In this document: in pieces, positions 7,797-14,604 of the stretch
Position numbering within the stretch: the first letter of the stretch is position 1
How the letters are laid out: each line of letters begins with the position of its first letter
DNA from: Frankia alni
GTDB lineage: Bacteria; Actinomycetota; Actinomycetes; Frankiales; Frankiaceae
Direction: 5' to 3'
Assembly: GCA_026225295.1 (NCBI GenBank)
Contig: JAMFSN010000347.1
Location: 1-36,848, forward strand
DNA length: 36,848 bases
Made by a program: the position numbers and the translations under genes
Notes under the pieces: model-generated
The model's database searches: none
The model's input: only the letters and a program-made list of their open reading frames with translations
Told to the model about the DNA's origin: nothing

Positions 7797-8321
7797 ATGA
7801 CTGACCAGGACGACCCGTCGGCCGGGGGGACCCGCTACGCCGGCGGCCCGGCCGACAGCCCCGGTTTTCTGCTCTGGCACGTGACCCTGCGATGGCAACG
7901 GGCGGTGACCGCGGCGCTCGCCCCGCTCGACCTGACCCACGTGCAGTTCGTGCTGCTCGCCTGCACATGGTGGCTCGCCGAGCAGGGCCGCACCCCCAAC
8001 CAGCTCGACCTCGCCGGCCAGGCCGGCACGGACGTCAAGATGACCTCGCAGGTGCTGCGGACCCTGGAATCCAAGGAGCTGATCGAACGGCGGCCGGACC
8101 CGCGCGACAGCCGCGCCAAGTCGGTGCGCCCGACCAGCCGGGGCGTGGCGCTGGCCCGACGGGCGGTGACGACCGTCGAGCAGGTCGACGAAACGTTCTT
8201 CGCGCCGATCGGACGGGCCCCGCTCGTCGACACCCTCACGCGACTCGCGGCCAGCGACCAGGTATCAACGGACCGGACCAGACCCCGCGCCGGACCGGGA
8301 AGGCCGCAGGTGGACAAATGA
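7797..8321 (+). CDS. MarR-family transcriptional regulator
   Basis: A 174-residue winged-helix regulator. The dimer helix LLWHVTLRWQRAVTAALAPL is followed by LTHVQFVLLA, the recognition region DLAGQAGTDVKMTSQVLRTLESKELI, and the beta-wing RRPDPRDSRAKSVRPTSRG, which is diagnostic of MarR. The C-terminal 20 residues are a disordered, Arg/Pro-rich tail. It sits second in its operon and probably represses it by binding near 7302-7326 until an aromatic or oxidising ligand is present. Its TGA overlaps an ATG at 8318 that is in frame with the downstream DUF899 gene. Confidence 0.93.
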   Translation: MTDQDDPSAGGTRYAGGPADSPGFLLWHVTLRWQRAVTAALAPLDLTHVQFVLLACTWWLAEQGRTPNQLDLAGQAGTDVKMTSQVLRTLESKELIERRPDPRDSRAKSVRPTSRGVALARRAVTTVEQVDETFFAPIGRAPLVDTLTRLAASDQVSTDRTRPRAGPGRPQVDK

Positions 8322-8425
8322 GTTTGGACGGGTCACTTCGTCTGATGGGCCGGGTGGCCCGTCGGATCGGGTCCGCGTACCGAGCGCCCGGCGACGAGCG
8401 AGAACGACAGGAGAAGGAGCGCCGC

Positions 8426-9172
8426 ATGAACCTTCCGAAGATCGTGTCCCGGGACGAGTGGCTGGTCGCCCGCGAGGCGCTGCTGGACCGCGAGAAGGCG
8501 ATGACCCGCGAGCGGGACGCCCTCAACGCCCAGCGCCGGGAACTGCCGATGGTCCGCCTCGACAAGCGGTACGAGTTCGACGGGCCGGCCGGCCGGGTCA
8601 CACTGCTCGACCTGTTCGAGGGCCGCCGTCAACTGATCGTCCGGCACTTCATGTTCGACCCTTCCTGGGACGCGGGCTGCCCGAGCTGCACGGCCGGCGT
8701 CGACGAATTTTCCGACGGGCTCCTGGAGCACCTGCACAGCCGCGAGACCTCGCTGGTCATCGTGTCCCGCGCTCCGCTGGCCAAGATCGAGGCCTACCGG
8801 GAGATCCGCGGCTGGACGTACCCCTGGTATTCGTCCCACGACAGCGACTTCAACTACGACTTCGGGGTGACGCTCGACGAATCGGTGACCCCCGCCGTCT
8901 ACAACTATCGGACCCGGGAGGAATACCAGGAACTCGGTATGCCACTTTGTCCGGAAAAGGGGCCGCCGATGGAATACCCTGGGCAGAGCTGCTTTCTGCG
9001 CGACGGCGACCAGATCTTCCACACCTACTCGAACTTCGCCCGGGGCGCCGAGATGACCGGCGGATCGTTCTACTACCTCGATCTCACCGCGCTGGGCCGG
9101 CAGGAGGACTGGGAGCAGCCGAAGGGACGGGCCGCCGCGGCCCGCGGCGCGGTACCCAATTTCGAGAGCTGA
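8426..9172 (+). CDS. DUF899 family thioredoxin-like protein
   Basis: A 248-residue protein of the DUF899 family, a thioredoxin-like fold often annotated as a predicted dithiol oxidoreductase. The head KIVSRDEWLVAREALLDREK and the motif GCPSCTAGVDEF (CPSC at residues 85-88, the probable redox pair) are diagnostic, as is the SHDSDFNYDFGVTLDE region. The ATG at 8426 has AAGGAG 6-7 bases before it. An in-frame ATG at 8318, overlapping the MarR stop, would add 36 Arg-rich residues not expected for the family. The real reaction is unknown. Its place behind marR and before a dioxygenase gene suggests a stress or detoxification role. Confidence 0.88.
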   Translation: MNLPKIVSRDEWLVAREALLDREKAMTRERDALNAQRRELPMVRLDKRYEFDGPAGRVTLLDLFEGRRQLIVRHFMFDPSWDAGCPSCTAGVDEFSDGLLEHLHSRETSLVIVSRAPLAKIEAYREIRGWTYPWYSSHDSDFNYDFGVTLDESVTPAVYNYRTREEYQELGMPLCPEKGPPMEYPGQSCFLRDGDQIFHTYSNFARGAEMTGGSFYYLDLTALGRQEDWEQPKGRAAAARGAVPNFES

Positions 9173-9185
9173 CGTGGGAGCAGCC

Positions 9186-10097
9186 ATGCGCGGGAACCTT
9201 GATGCTCAGCCCCATCCGTGGAACACCGGCTTCGCCTGGCCGGATCACGACGGACCGTTGTGGGCGCTGAGGGCCGCCGACCGGGACCGGTTCGACCGGG
9301 ACGGGTTCGTGGTTCTGCCCGATCTTGTACCCACTGACCTGCGTAGGGACCTCGAAGCGGAGCTCGATCGGTGCGAATCCGAGGTCGCGCGGCGGTTACG
9401 CCCGGCGGAGCGGGACCGCGAGGCCGGCCGCGACCGCCGAGCGGGTCCGGACGGTGGGGAAAGCGGGGCCCGCCGGGTGACCATCTCGGAGGCCGGGGCC
9501 ATCACCTTCAGCGAGCACCTGGTCGTGCGCTCGCCGCTCCTGAAGGAATTCGCGGCCCACCCGATTCTGGTGGCCCTGGCCCACGATCTGGTCGGACCGT
9601 CGGTGCGGCTCTACTGGGATCAGGCGGTCTACAAGAAGCCCGAAAAACCCCGCCGGTTCCCCTGGCATCAGGACAACGGTTACACCTTCGTCGAACCGCA
9701 GCACTACCTCACGTGCTGGATCGCGATCAATGACGCGACCGTCGACAATGGCTGCCCGTGGGTCGTTCCGGGTATCCATCGCCACGGAACCCTGGCCCAC
9801 CGGTTCGTCGACCCGCTCGGGTACGAGTGTTTCGCCGACCATCCGGACAAACTGGCCGTGCCGGTCCGGGCCGGCGGAGCGGTGGTCTTCTCCTCGCTGA
9901 CTCCGCACCTGACCGGGCCGAACACCAGCGGCACGGTGCGCAAGGCCTACATCCTGCAATACGCGCCGAACGGTGCCCACGCCCTGCTGGGCGATCCGGC
10001 CGTCGGCGAGCCGACCGGGCGGGCCCGCTGCGATGCGCCCGACCGCCAGTTCCCGGTGCTCACCGACAACCGCGCCGTCCCCCCGCCGGTCCCGTAA
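9186..10097 (+). CDS. Phytanoyl-CoA dioxygenase (PhyH) family protein
   Basis: A 303-residue Fe(II)/2-oxoglutarate-dependent oxygenase of the PhyH family. The iron ligands are visible: His161 and Asp163 in PWHQDNGY, and the distal His241 in SSLTPHLTGPN. The 2-oxoglutarate-binding Arg252 follows in VRKAYILQY. Upstream, FDRDGFVVLPDLV is the usual N-terminal signature. The insert at residues 70-97 is a run of Arg/Asp/Gly, probably a loop. The ATG at 9186 is chosen because GGGAG lies 6 bases before it; the GTG at 9174 would add four residues. It is the last gene of the SRPBCC-marR-DUF899 run and probably hydroxylates a small molecule, identity unknown. Confidence 0.88.
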   Translation: MRGNLDAQPHPWNTGFAWPDHDGPLWALRAADRDRFDRDGFVVLPDLVPTDLRRDLEAELDRCESEVARRLRPAERDREAGRDRRAGPDGGESGARRVTISEAGAITFSEHLVVRSPLLKEFAAHPILVALAHDLVGPSVRLYWDQAVYKKPEKPRRFPWHQDNGYTFVEPQHYLTCWIAINDATVDNGCPWVVPGIHRHGTLAHRFVDPLGYECFADHPDKLAVPVRAGGAVVFSSLTPHLTGPNTSGTVRKAYILQYAPNGAHALLGDPAVGEPTGRARCDAPDRQFPVLTDNRAVPPPVP

Positions 10098-10105
10098 CAC
10101 CGCGA

Positions 10106-10151
10106 CCGCCGGGACGGTCACTGGACGTGGGTCCAGCGACCGCCCCGGCGG
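10106..10151 (-). terminator. Long 21-bp hairpin between convergent genes
   Basis: Arms 10106-10126 and 10131-10151 around the loop GTGG pair along 21 positions with two non-Watson-Crick steps. On the minus-strand RNA both become G-U wobbles, so that transcript forms an unbroken stem. It lies 30 bp after the stop of the minus-strand secreted-protein gene and just past the PhyH stop, so it probably terminates both. There is no T tract, which is common in actinobacteria. Confidence 0.75.
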
Positions 10152-10180
10152 CCCGGCGTTACGCCGGTCAGGCGTGGTGC

Positions 10181-10771
10181 CTAGCTGGCGGTTCCGTCCC
10201 GACGGCGCGCGCGCATCCGCATCGCCACGCCGCCCCCGGTGAGGGCCAGCGCGAGCGCGGCCAGCGCGCCCGTCTCCGGGTCGTTGAGGGTCCGGTTGCC
10301 CGAACCACTCGTTCCGCTGGTCACCGACGCCGGCAGGACGTGGATGTCGGTCGAGAGCACCCGGTCGGCGAACGACGCGTTGACGGTACGGGTCGACAGC
10401 CCGTGAACACCCTTCGCCGCGTGGCCGGCCGGGAACCGGGCCGGACCGCTCGCCGTCACCCGGGCCACACCGGCCTGGTGGAAGGTGAACCGCCAGGTGA
10501 AGTCGATGCTGCCGTCACCGTTGGCGATCAGGACCCGGACGGTGGAGCCGTCGATGTTGACGGTGACGGCGCGACCGGGGACGAACCCACAGGCAAAGAA
10601 GTGCACGGACCCGCCGACCTTGGTGAAGGTCAGCGAGGCGTTCAGGATTCCGGTCTGGCCGGCGCACGGCGTCGGCGGGTAGGGAGCCGCCGACGCGGGC
10701 GCGGCCAGAGCCGGGCCGAGTGCGAGCGTGCCGCCGATCAGCAGCGCGCCCGCAAGACTACGGACCTTCAT
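10181..10771 (-). CDS. Secreted, probably wall-anchored hypothetical protein
   Basis: A 196-residue exported protein. Residues 1-29 form a signal peptide (MKVRS, a hydrophobic core, then APASAAP as a cleavage site). The middle is a beta-rich domain with two cysteines (Cys36 and Cys61) that could form a disulfide. The C-terminus has the layout of a sortase signal: DPETG at residues 164-168, a 16-residue hydrophobic run, then RMRARRR. The motif lacks the leading Leu of LPxTG and the LAxTG of class E sortases, so anchoring is uncertain; the tail could simply be a membrane anchor. No sortase gene is in the window. The function of the core is unknown. An inverted-repeat region lies upstream. Confidence 0.78.
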   Translation of the reverse strand: MKVRSLAGALLIGGTLALGPALAAPASAAPYPPTPCAGQTGILNASLTFTKVGGSVHFFACGFVPGRAVTVNIDGSTVRVLIANGDGSIDFTWRFTFHQAGVARVTASGPARFPAGHAAKGVHGLSTRTVNASFADRVLSTDIHVLPASVTSGTSGSGNRTLNDPETGALAALALALTGGGVAMRMRARRRDGTAS

Positions 10772-10781
10772 GAGGACCCCA

Positions 10782-10846
10782 TTTGAGTGAGCAGTAGCAG
10801 GCGGTCTACAGTCTAACTACTTAGAGTCTAGCTGTGCTCACTCAAA
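10782..10846. promoter_or_regulatory. AT-rich promoter region framed by a 12-bp inverted repeat
   Basis: TTTGAGTGAGCA (10782-10793) and TGCTCACTCAAA (10835-10846) are perfect inverse copies 41 bp apart. The segment between is unusually AT-rich and holds repeated AGTCTA words and the small dyad TCTAA-CTAC-TTAGA. It lies directly before the secreted-protein gene (start 10771, minus strand). It probably holds the promoter, with two operator half-sites allowing DNA looping or cooperative binding. I cannot assign a single -10/-35 pair with confidence. Confidence 0.6.
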
Positions 10847-11033
10847 GTGTCCATACTCTCCGTGACCGTTCTGCTTCCCTACGTCTCCGGTCGGTGCCCC
10901 GGCGCAACGGCCAGCGCCTCGTGACCGTCGCCGCGCAACGTGGCCGGCAGCGGCACCGTCCACCGGCCACTGCTGCCGTGGTCGCGCCGGCCCGGTACGG
11001 CGGCCGACGCCCAGCCTCCAGCGAGTACCGCCA

Positions 11034-11162
11034 TCACTGCCTGTTCGCCGCTGCCTGTTCACCGCTCGGAGTACTGGTCGGGACCACCGTGACGTGGCGA
11101 CCGAAATTGATCGTCACCTTGACGAGCGCCGCGGCGGCCGGCACCTGCGCCGGGATGATCAC
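11034..11162 (-). CDS. Possible small protein (42 residues)
   Basis: A short frame with strongly coding-like composition (nearly every third base is G or C) that reads VIIPAQVPAAAALVKVTINF and onward to a TGA at 11034. The GTG start overlaps, as GTGA, the stop of another short frame ending at 11159, which could be a coupled gene or the front half of a frameshifted one. The alternating hydrophobic residues suggest a small beta-structured protein. I do not recognise the family. The next gene upstream on the same strand (11259-11507) is also a small unknown, so these may form a mini-operon. Confidence is low because of the length and the weak Shine-Dalgarno. Confidence 0.33.
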   Translation of the reverse strand: MIIPAQVPAAAALVKVTINFGRHVTVVPTSTPSGEQAAANRQ

Positions 11163-11258
11163 GCATTCCGTGGCCTGGCCGCGACGGCCGCGGAGCAGAA
11201 CGCTTCGACGTGAATGGCGTCACACGGCAGGAGGACCAAGGTCCCCCGGAACCGGACG

Positions 11259-11507
11259 TTACCCGCCGGCCGGGTTCTCTGTTTCGGGATGATTGCCGAT
11301 ATGAAACTCGATCGGCGCGACCCGGTAGTTAACGAAACCGCTGTCCGCCGCAAACTGATCGGCGGCCGGCACGTCTTCGAAGGCCACGACGACCTCGCAG
11401 ACGCGGCGCTGTTCAGCATCGAACTGGACGACCGCGTAGATCGGCGCGGACAGCGCCGTCCGTTGCGTCGGCGTAACCCGGCTTGACTCGTGAGAAGGGG
11501 CAGTCAC
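11259..11507 (-). CDS. Small hypothetical protein (82 residues)
   Basis: An 82-residue protein with a convincing fold-like core: IYAVVQFDAEQRRVCEVVVA, then FEDVPAADQFAADSGFVNYR and VAPIEFHIG. It suggests a compact alpha/beta domain, with no signal peptide or membrane segment. The GTG start at 11507 has a strong GGAGG nine bases before it, which supports real translation. I do not recognise the family. It probably leads a short minus-strand transcript that also covers the 42-residue frame at 11034-11162. The opposite strand carries open frames of similar length, but these lack a good ribosome site and read as shadow sequence. Confidence 0.6.
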   Translation of the reverse strand: MTAPSHESSRVTPTQRTALSAPIYAVVQFDAEQRRVCEVVVAFEDVPAADQFAADSGFVNYRVAPIEFHIGNHPETENPAGG

Positions 11508-11864
11508 GGTCGTTTACCTCCGCTCGATCGAGGCGATACCTCGGGGGCGGCCGAGCACGGGAGCGTCGCGGGAGCGAGGTGCCGCCCGCTTCACCCTCCG
11601 GACAATGGACACGATCAAGAAACACCCACGGAACGTTGCCCGGGACAAACGTTGTCCCCGCCCGGCCGGCCGCGGATGGACGTGAGAAAACCCGCGGAGG
11701 ATGGCCGTTCGTGGTGACAGTTTGACTCGTGCATCATCACTATGCCGCCCCGTGTGTGCAGATGCAAGACCCGGCTGCACGTGCACCAAACGGTGGGACT
11801 CGCTGCGCCGCAAAGATCAGGTGGCATACTCTTGCCCGGGAGCGGTTGAGCCGAGGGGGCAGTG
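11508..11864. other. Intergenic region before the XRE/DUF5753 gene
   Basis: About 350 bp separate the small gene at 11259-11507 from the XRE gene. The left half (to about 11720) has only weak open frames on either strand with proline/arginine-rich shadow-like translation. The right half is less GC-rich, with TTTGACTCGTGCATC near 11722 and GCATACTC near 11823 as possible promoter fragments, plus the TGCACGTGCA palindrome at 11776-11785. No hairpin terminator is evident. Confidence 0.4.
11776..11785. promoter_or_regulatory. TGCACGTGCA palindrome upstream of XRE gene
   Basis: A perfect 10-bp palindrome 80 bp before the DUF5753 regulator start, with related half-words (GTGTGCAGATGCA) just to its left. 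The core GCACGTGC recurs at 13238-13245, upstream of the DUF397 gene. The shared element suggests that the same protein, probably the regulator itself, binds both. Confidence 0.5.
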
Positions 11865-12731
11865 GTGACAACAGCGCAGCCGGGGGGCGGTCCGACCGTA
11901 CGCCGGATGCTTCTGGGCTCGCAGCTGCGTCGCCTGCGGGAAGACCGGGGCATCACCCGCGAGGAGGCCGGCTACAGCATCCGCGCGTCCGAATCGAAGA
12001 TCAGTCGGCTGGAACTCGGTCGGGTGAGCTTCAAAGAACGTGACGTCGCCGACCTGTTGAGCCTCTACGGCGTCACCAACGAGGACGAGCGCGGGCCTTT
12101 GCTCTCCCTGGTCCGGGAAGCCAACACCCCGGGCTGGTGGCACAGTTTCACCGACGTCCTGCCCAACTGGTTTCAGCCCTATATCGGTCTGGAAGAGGCG
12201 GCCAGCCTCATCCGAACCTACGAACTACAGTTCGTACCCGGTCTGTTGCAGACCGAAGAGTATGCCCGGGCCGTCATAATGGACGGCAGTAAAAGCCTCG
12301 ACCAGGACACGATCGAACGCCGGGTCGGCGTCCGGATGAACCGGCAACTGATCCTCACCCGACCCGACGGCCCGAAATTGTGGGTCGTCGTCGACGAGGC
12401 CGCCCTACGGCGCCCCATCGGGGGACCCAAGGTTCTGCGCGGCCAGCTCGAGCATTTGATCAGTATGTGCGACCAGCCCAGCCTGACGCTTCAGGTGATG
12501 CCCTTCCGGTTCGGCGGACACGCCGCGGAAGGTGGGGCATTCAGCATCCTGCGCTTTCCCGAGGCCGACCTGTCGGACGTCGTTTACCTCGAGCACCTCG
12601 TCAGCGCCATCTACCTCGACAAGCGCGAAGAGGTCGAGCGGTACATGGAAGCGATGAACCGGCTCTCCGTCGACAGCGTGCCGCCCGAGCGGACCGCCGA
12701 CGCGCTTTACTCGATCATCAAGGAAACCTGA
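11865..12731 (+). CDS. XRE-family regulator with DUF5753 domain
   Basis: A 288-residue protein of the WhiJ-like class abundant in morphologically complex actinomycetes. Residues 15-75 form a lambda-repressor-like HTH (LGSQLRRLREDRGITREEAG, then SESKISRLELGRVSF). The rest is DUF5753, with YIGLEEAASLIRTYELQFVPGLLQTEEYARAV and the beta-rich tail LEHLVSAIYLDKREEVERY. Such regulators are usually encoded beside a small DUF397 protein that modulates them, and one is present here at 12933-13169 but convergent rather than in tandem. GAGGGGG supports GTG 11865; GTG 11862 is also possible. In Streptomyces such pairs influence development and antibiotic production. Confidence 0.92.
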   Translation: MTTAQPGGGPTVRRMLLGSQLRRLREDRGITREEAGYSIRASESKISRLELGRVSFKERDVADLLSLYGVTNEDERGPLLSLVREANTPGWWHSFTDVLPNWFQPYIGLEEAASLIRTYELQFVPGLLQTEEYARAVIMDGSKSLDQDTIERRVGVRMNRQLILTRPDGPKLWVVVDEAALRRPIGGPKVLRGQLEHLISMCDQPSLTLQVMPFRFGGHAAEGGAFSILRFPEADLSDVVYLEHLVSAIYLDKREEVERYMEAMNRLSVDSVPPERTADALYSIIKET

Positions 12732-12879
12732 GCCGACCGGACTTTTCACCGCACGACGACCGGCGGACCGGCCCCACCCAACGACACCCGGGGCCGGTAC
12801 TACAAGCGCGTCAGCCACCCCCCGTTCGCGGTACCGGCCACCGGGTGGGTCGGGGCCCGGGGTGCCGGTCGGGACAGGC

Positions 12880-12929
12880 CCGGGCTGGCGGATCGCCCGG
12901 ATGCCGGGCCAGGCGATCCGCCAGCCCGG
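12880..12929. terminator. Perfect 18-bp hairpin between convergent XRE and DUF397 genes
   Basis: Arms 12880-12897 and 12912-12929 are exact inverse complements around a 14-base loop. The right arm ends three bases from the DUF397 stop codon. The stem is long, perfect and located between convergent genes, so a bidirectional terminator is the best reading. No T tract is present. Confidence 0.75.
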
Positions 12930-12932
12930 CGG

Positions 12933-13169
12933 TCACTGGAGCAGGTGGTCGAAGTCGCCGTCCTTGGCGCCCAGGATCAGCGCCTCGATTTCGGCGTAGG
13001 TGTAGACGAGCGCGGGGCCGTCCGGGAAGCGAGAGTTCCGGACCGCGAACGCTCCGCCGGGCAGCGGTGCCAGTTCGACACAGTTGCCCTGCGAGTTGCT
13101 TCGACCACTCTTTGTCCAAATCACGCTTTGTAGTTCAGTCGCCGGCATTCCGTTACGGATCTCGTTCAC
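12933..13169 (-). CDS. DUF397 domain protein
   Basis: A 78-residue protein filled by a DUF397 domain: VIWTKSGRSNSQGNCVELA, then FAVRNSRFPDGPALVYTYAE and the closing KDGDFDHLL. Proteins of this family (BldB-related small partners) act with adjacent XRE/DUF5753 regulators, and some pairs have been likened to toxin-antitoxin modules. The GTG start at 13169 has GGGAG five bases upstream; the ATG seven codons later is an alternative. The partner regulator is encoded convergently at 11865-12731, the opposite of the usual tandem order, so the two need separate promoters. Both upstream regions carry GCACGTGC. Confidence 0.9.
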   Translation of the reverse strand: MNEIRNGMPATELQSVIWTKSGRSNSQGNCVELAPLPGGAFAVRNSRFPDGPALVYTYAEIEALILGAKDGDFDHLLQ

Positions 13170-13491
13170 TAGCGACTCCCGTACGTCAGCCCGTGCAAGT
13201 GCATGAGCTTCGGCCGCACGTTATCGCACGGCCATTCGCACGTGCATCGGCACCTACCCGACCTTACGCCGACATCGCCATGACTGGTACCGGATTAGCG
13301 CGAATCGGACACAACGAAGACACCGATCGGCCCGGCGACTCGTCGCCCGCCGGGTCCGATCAGCCCGGATCCCGACCCCTACAAGCGCCCCACCAGGCCC
13401 GTAAGCGTCCACCGGACCCGTGATCCCGTCCGGCTCGTCACCCGTCAGTGGTGACGGATATCCGGCCGGCCGGTGCGGCCCGGCTGGCCGG
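13170..13491. other. Intergenic region upstream of DUF397, with GCACGTGC element
   Basis: Contains the DUF397 promoter region. Repeated GTGCA/GCACG words occur between 13190 and 13250 (GTGCAAGTGCATGAGC, CGCACGTTATCGCACGG, and the palindrome GCACGTGC at 13238-13245). The rest, up to the phosphoesterase terminator, has no gene-like frame. A second small dyad, CGTCACC-N7-GGTGACG, lies at 13436-13456 and probably belongs to the terminator cluster of the phosphoesterase gene. Confidence 0.45.
13462..13491 (-). terminator. 12-bp hairpin directly after phosphoesterase stop
   Basis: Arms 13462-13473 and 13480-13491 pair at 11 of 12 positions plus one G-U-capable step, around a 6-base loop. The hairpin begins at the base after the stop codon of the minus-strand phosphoesterase gene and would end that transcript. 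Confidence 0.65.
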
Positions 13492-14415
13492 TCAGCGGCC
13501 GCCGCTCAGGTCGAGGTAGCGCTCGAAGTCCGCCAGCGACAGCCTGTGCACCACCGGACCGGTCGGCACCGGCACGGTCGTCGCGACGGCCGCGTCCGGG
13601 TAGACATCGACCCGGGTGAACTGACTCCCGCCGAGCCCCCGAGCCTGGTCGACGGCGAGCGGGTCGAGCGAATAGGCGGTCGAGCCGGAGATCCAGACCG
13701 GAACCCCGCCGATGGACGACGCCGAGCCGTAGTGCAGGTGCCCGGCCAGCACCATCTTCACATCGCGGCCGGCGATCACCGCGCCCAGCGGAGCGTCGTC
13801 GCGCAGCGGAATCAGGTCCATCACCGCGTTGGCGCTCCGGGCCGGCGGGTGGTGGACCACCACGATCGTGCCGTCCGGGGCCGGTTCGCGCAGCAGGTCG
13901 GCCAGCCAGTCGAGCTGGTCCGTCCCGAGCTCGCCGTGCGCCTGACCGGGGACGCTGCTGTCGAGCACGGCGATCCGCAGCCCGCCCAGATACCGGGCGT
14001 AGCGGATCGGCCGGCCCGGCCCGGCGACGGTCGGATCGGCGACGGTCGGATCGGCGACGGTCGGATCGGCGGCCTCTCCGAGGTCGCCGACGGCGCCGCG
14101 CAACGCCGCCCGGTCGTCGTGGTTGCCGGCGCAGTACAGAACGGGCGTCCCGAGCCGGGCGGCGACCGGTTCGACGATCTCGCGCAGCCGGGCGTAGGCC
14201 GCCGGGCGGCCGGTGTCGGTCAGGTCGCCGGACAGGATGAGGGCGTCCGGCCGGAGACCCGACTCCTCCAGCCGGGCCAGCACCGCGCGCAGGGTCGCGG
14301 CCGTGTCGACGGTCCCGTACAGAAGGTCGCCGGGATCGACGATGTGCAGGTCGGAAAGCTGGATCACGGTGTGGGTCGGGCGGCGGGTCACGGTGTGGGT
14401 CGGGCGGGCGGTCAC
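13492..14415 (-). CDS. Calcineurin-like metallophosphoesterase (CpdA/Icc type)
   Basis: A 307-residue cytoplasmic phosphoesterase. All metal-binding motifs are present: QLSDLHI (Asp22, His24), LSGDLTD (63-64), GNHDD (97-100), VVHHPP (188-189) and AGHLHYG (225-228). The order and spacing match class III cyclic-nucleotide phosphodiesterases (CpdA/Icc), so it may hydrolyse cAMP or other phosphodiesters, though this superfamily is broad. Residues 116-131 are three copies of ADPTV from a 15-bp tandem repeat, and the N-terminus also repeats RPTHTV twice. The GTG at 14415 is preceded by AGGCCAGG; a later GTG inside the second repeat is possible. It is divergent from the LLM oxidoreductase gene. Confidence 0.88.
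   Translation of the reverse strand: MTARPTHTVTRRPTHTVIQLSDLHIVDPGDLLYGTVDTAATLRAVLARLEESGLRPDALILSGDLTDTGRPAAYARLREIVEPVAARLGTPVLYCAGNHDDRAALRGAVGDLGEAADPTVADPTVADPTVAGPGRPIRYARYLGGLRIAVLDSSVPGQAHGELGTDQLDWLADLLREPAPDGTIVVVHHPPARSANAVMDLIPLRDDAPLGAVIAGRDVKMVLAGHLHYGSASSIGGVPVWISGSTAYSLDPLAVDQARGLGGSQFTRVDVYPDAAVATTVPVPTGPVVHRLSLADFERYLDLSGGR
14022..14066. repeat. Three 15-bp tandem repeats inside the phosphoesterase gene
   Basis: CGGCGACGGTCGGAT occurs three times in perfect tandem at 14022-14036, 14037-14051 and 14052-14066. It encodes ADPTV repeats on the minus strand in the loop between the GNHD motif and the next core strand. The unit is a multiple of three, so copy-number change keeps the frame. 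Confidence 0.9.
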
Positions 14416-14604
14416 GGCGCCTGGCCTTTCGGTAGCGAACTGCGGCGGGAGCGGCCCGTCCGGTTGGACCGGGACCCACCGTCGCACAGCCGGCGGGCGG
14501 GGCGCGAGACGCCGGAAGCCACTACCGTTCCAGGCACGGCGCGGGGCCCACCGGGGCCGGACGGCGGGACACCGGTACTCAGGTACACAGGGAGAGGCTG
14601 GGCC

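Noticed and set aside
10834-11292. Plus-strand frame of about 150 residues
   Set aside because: No Shine-Dalgarno, no recognisable fold, and minus-strand frames with better signals cover most of it.
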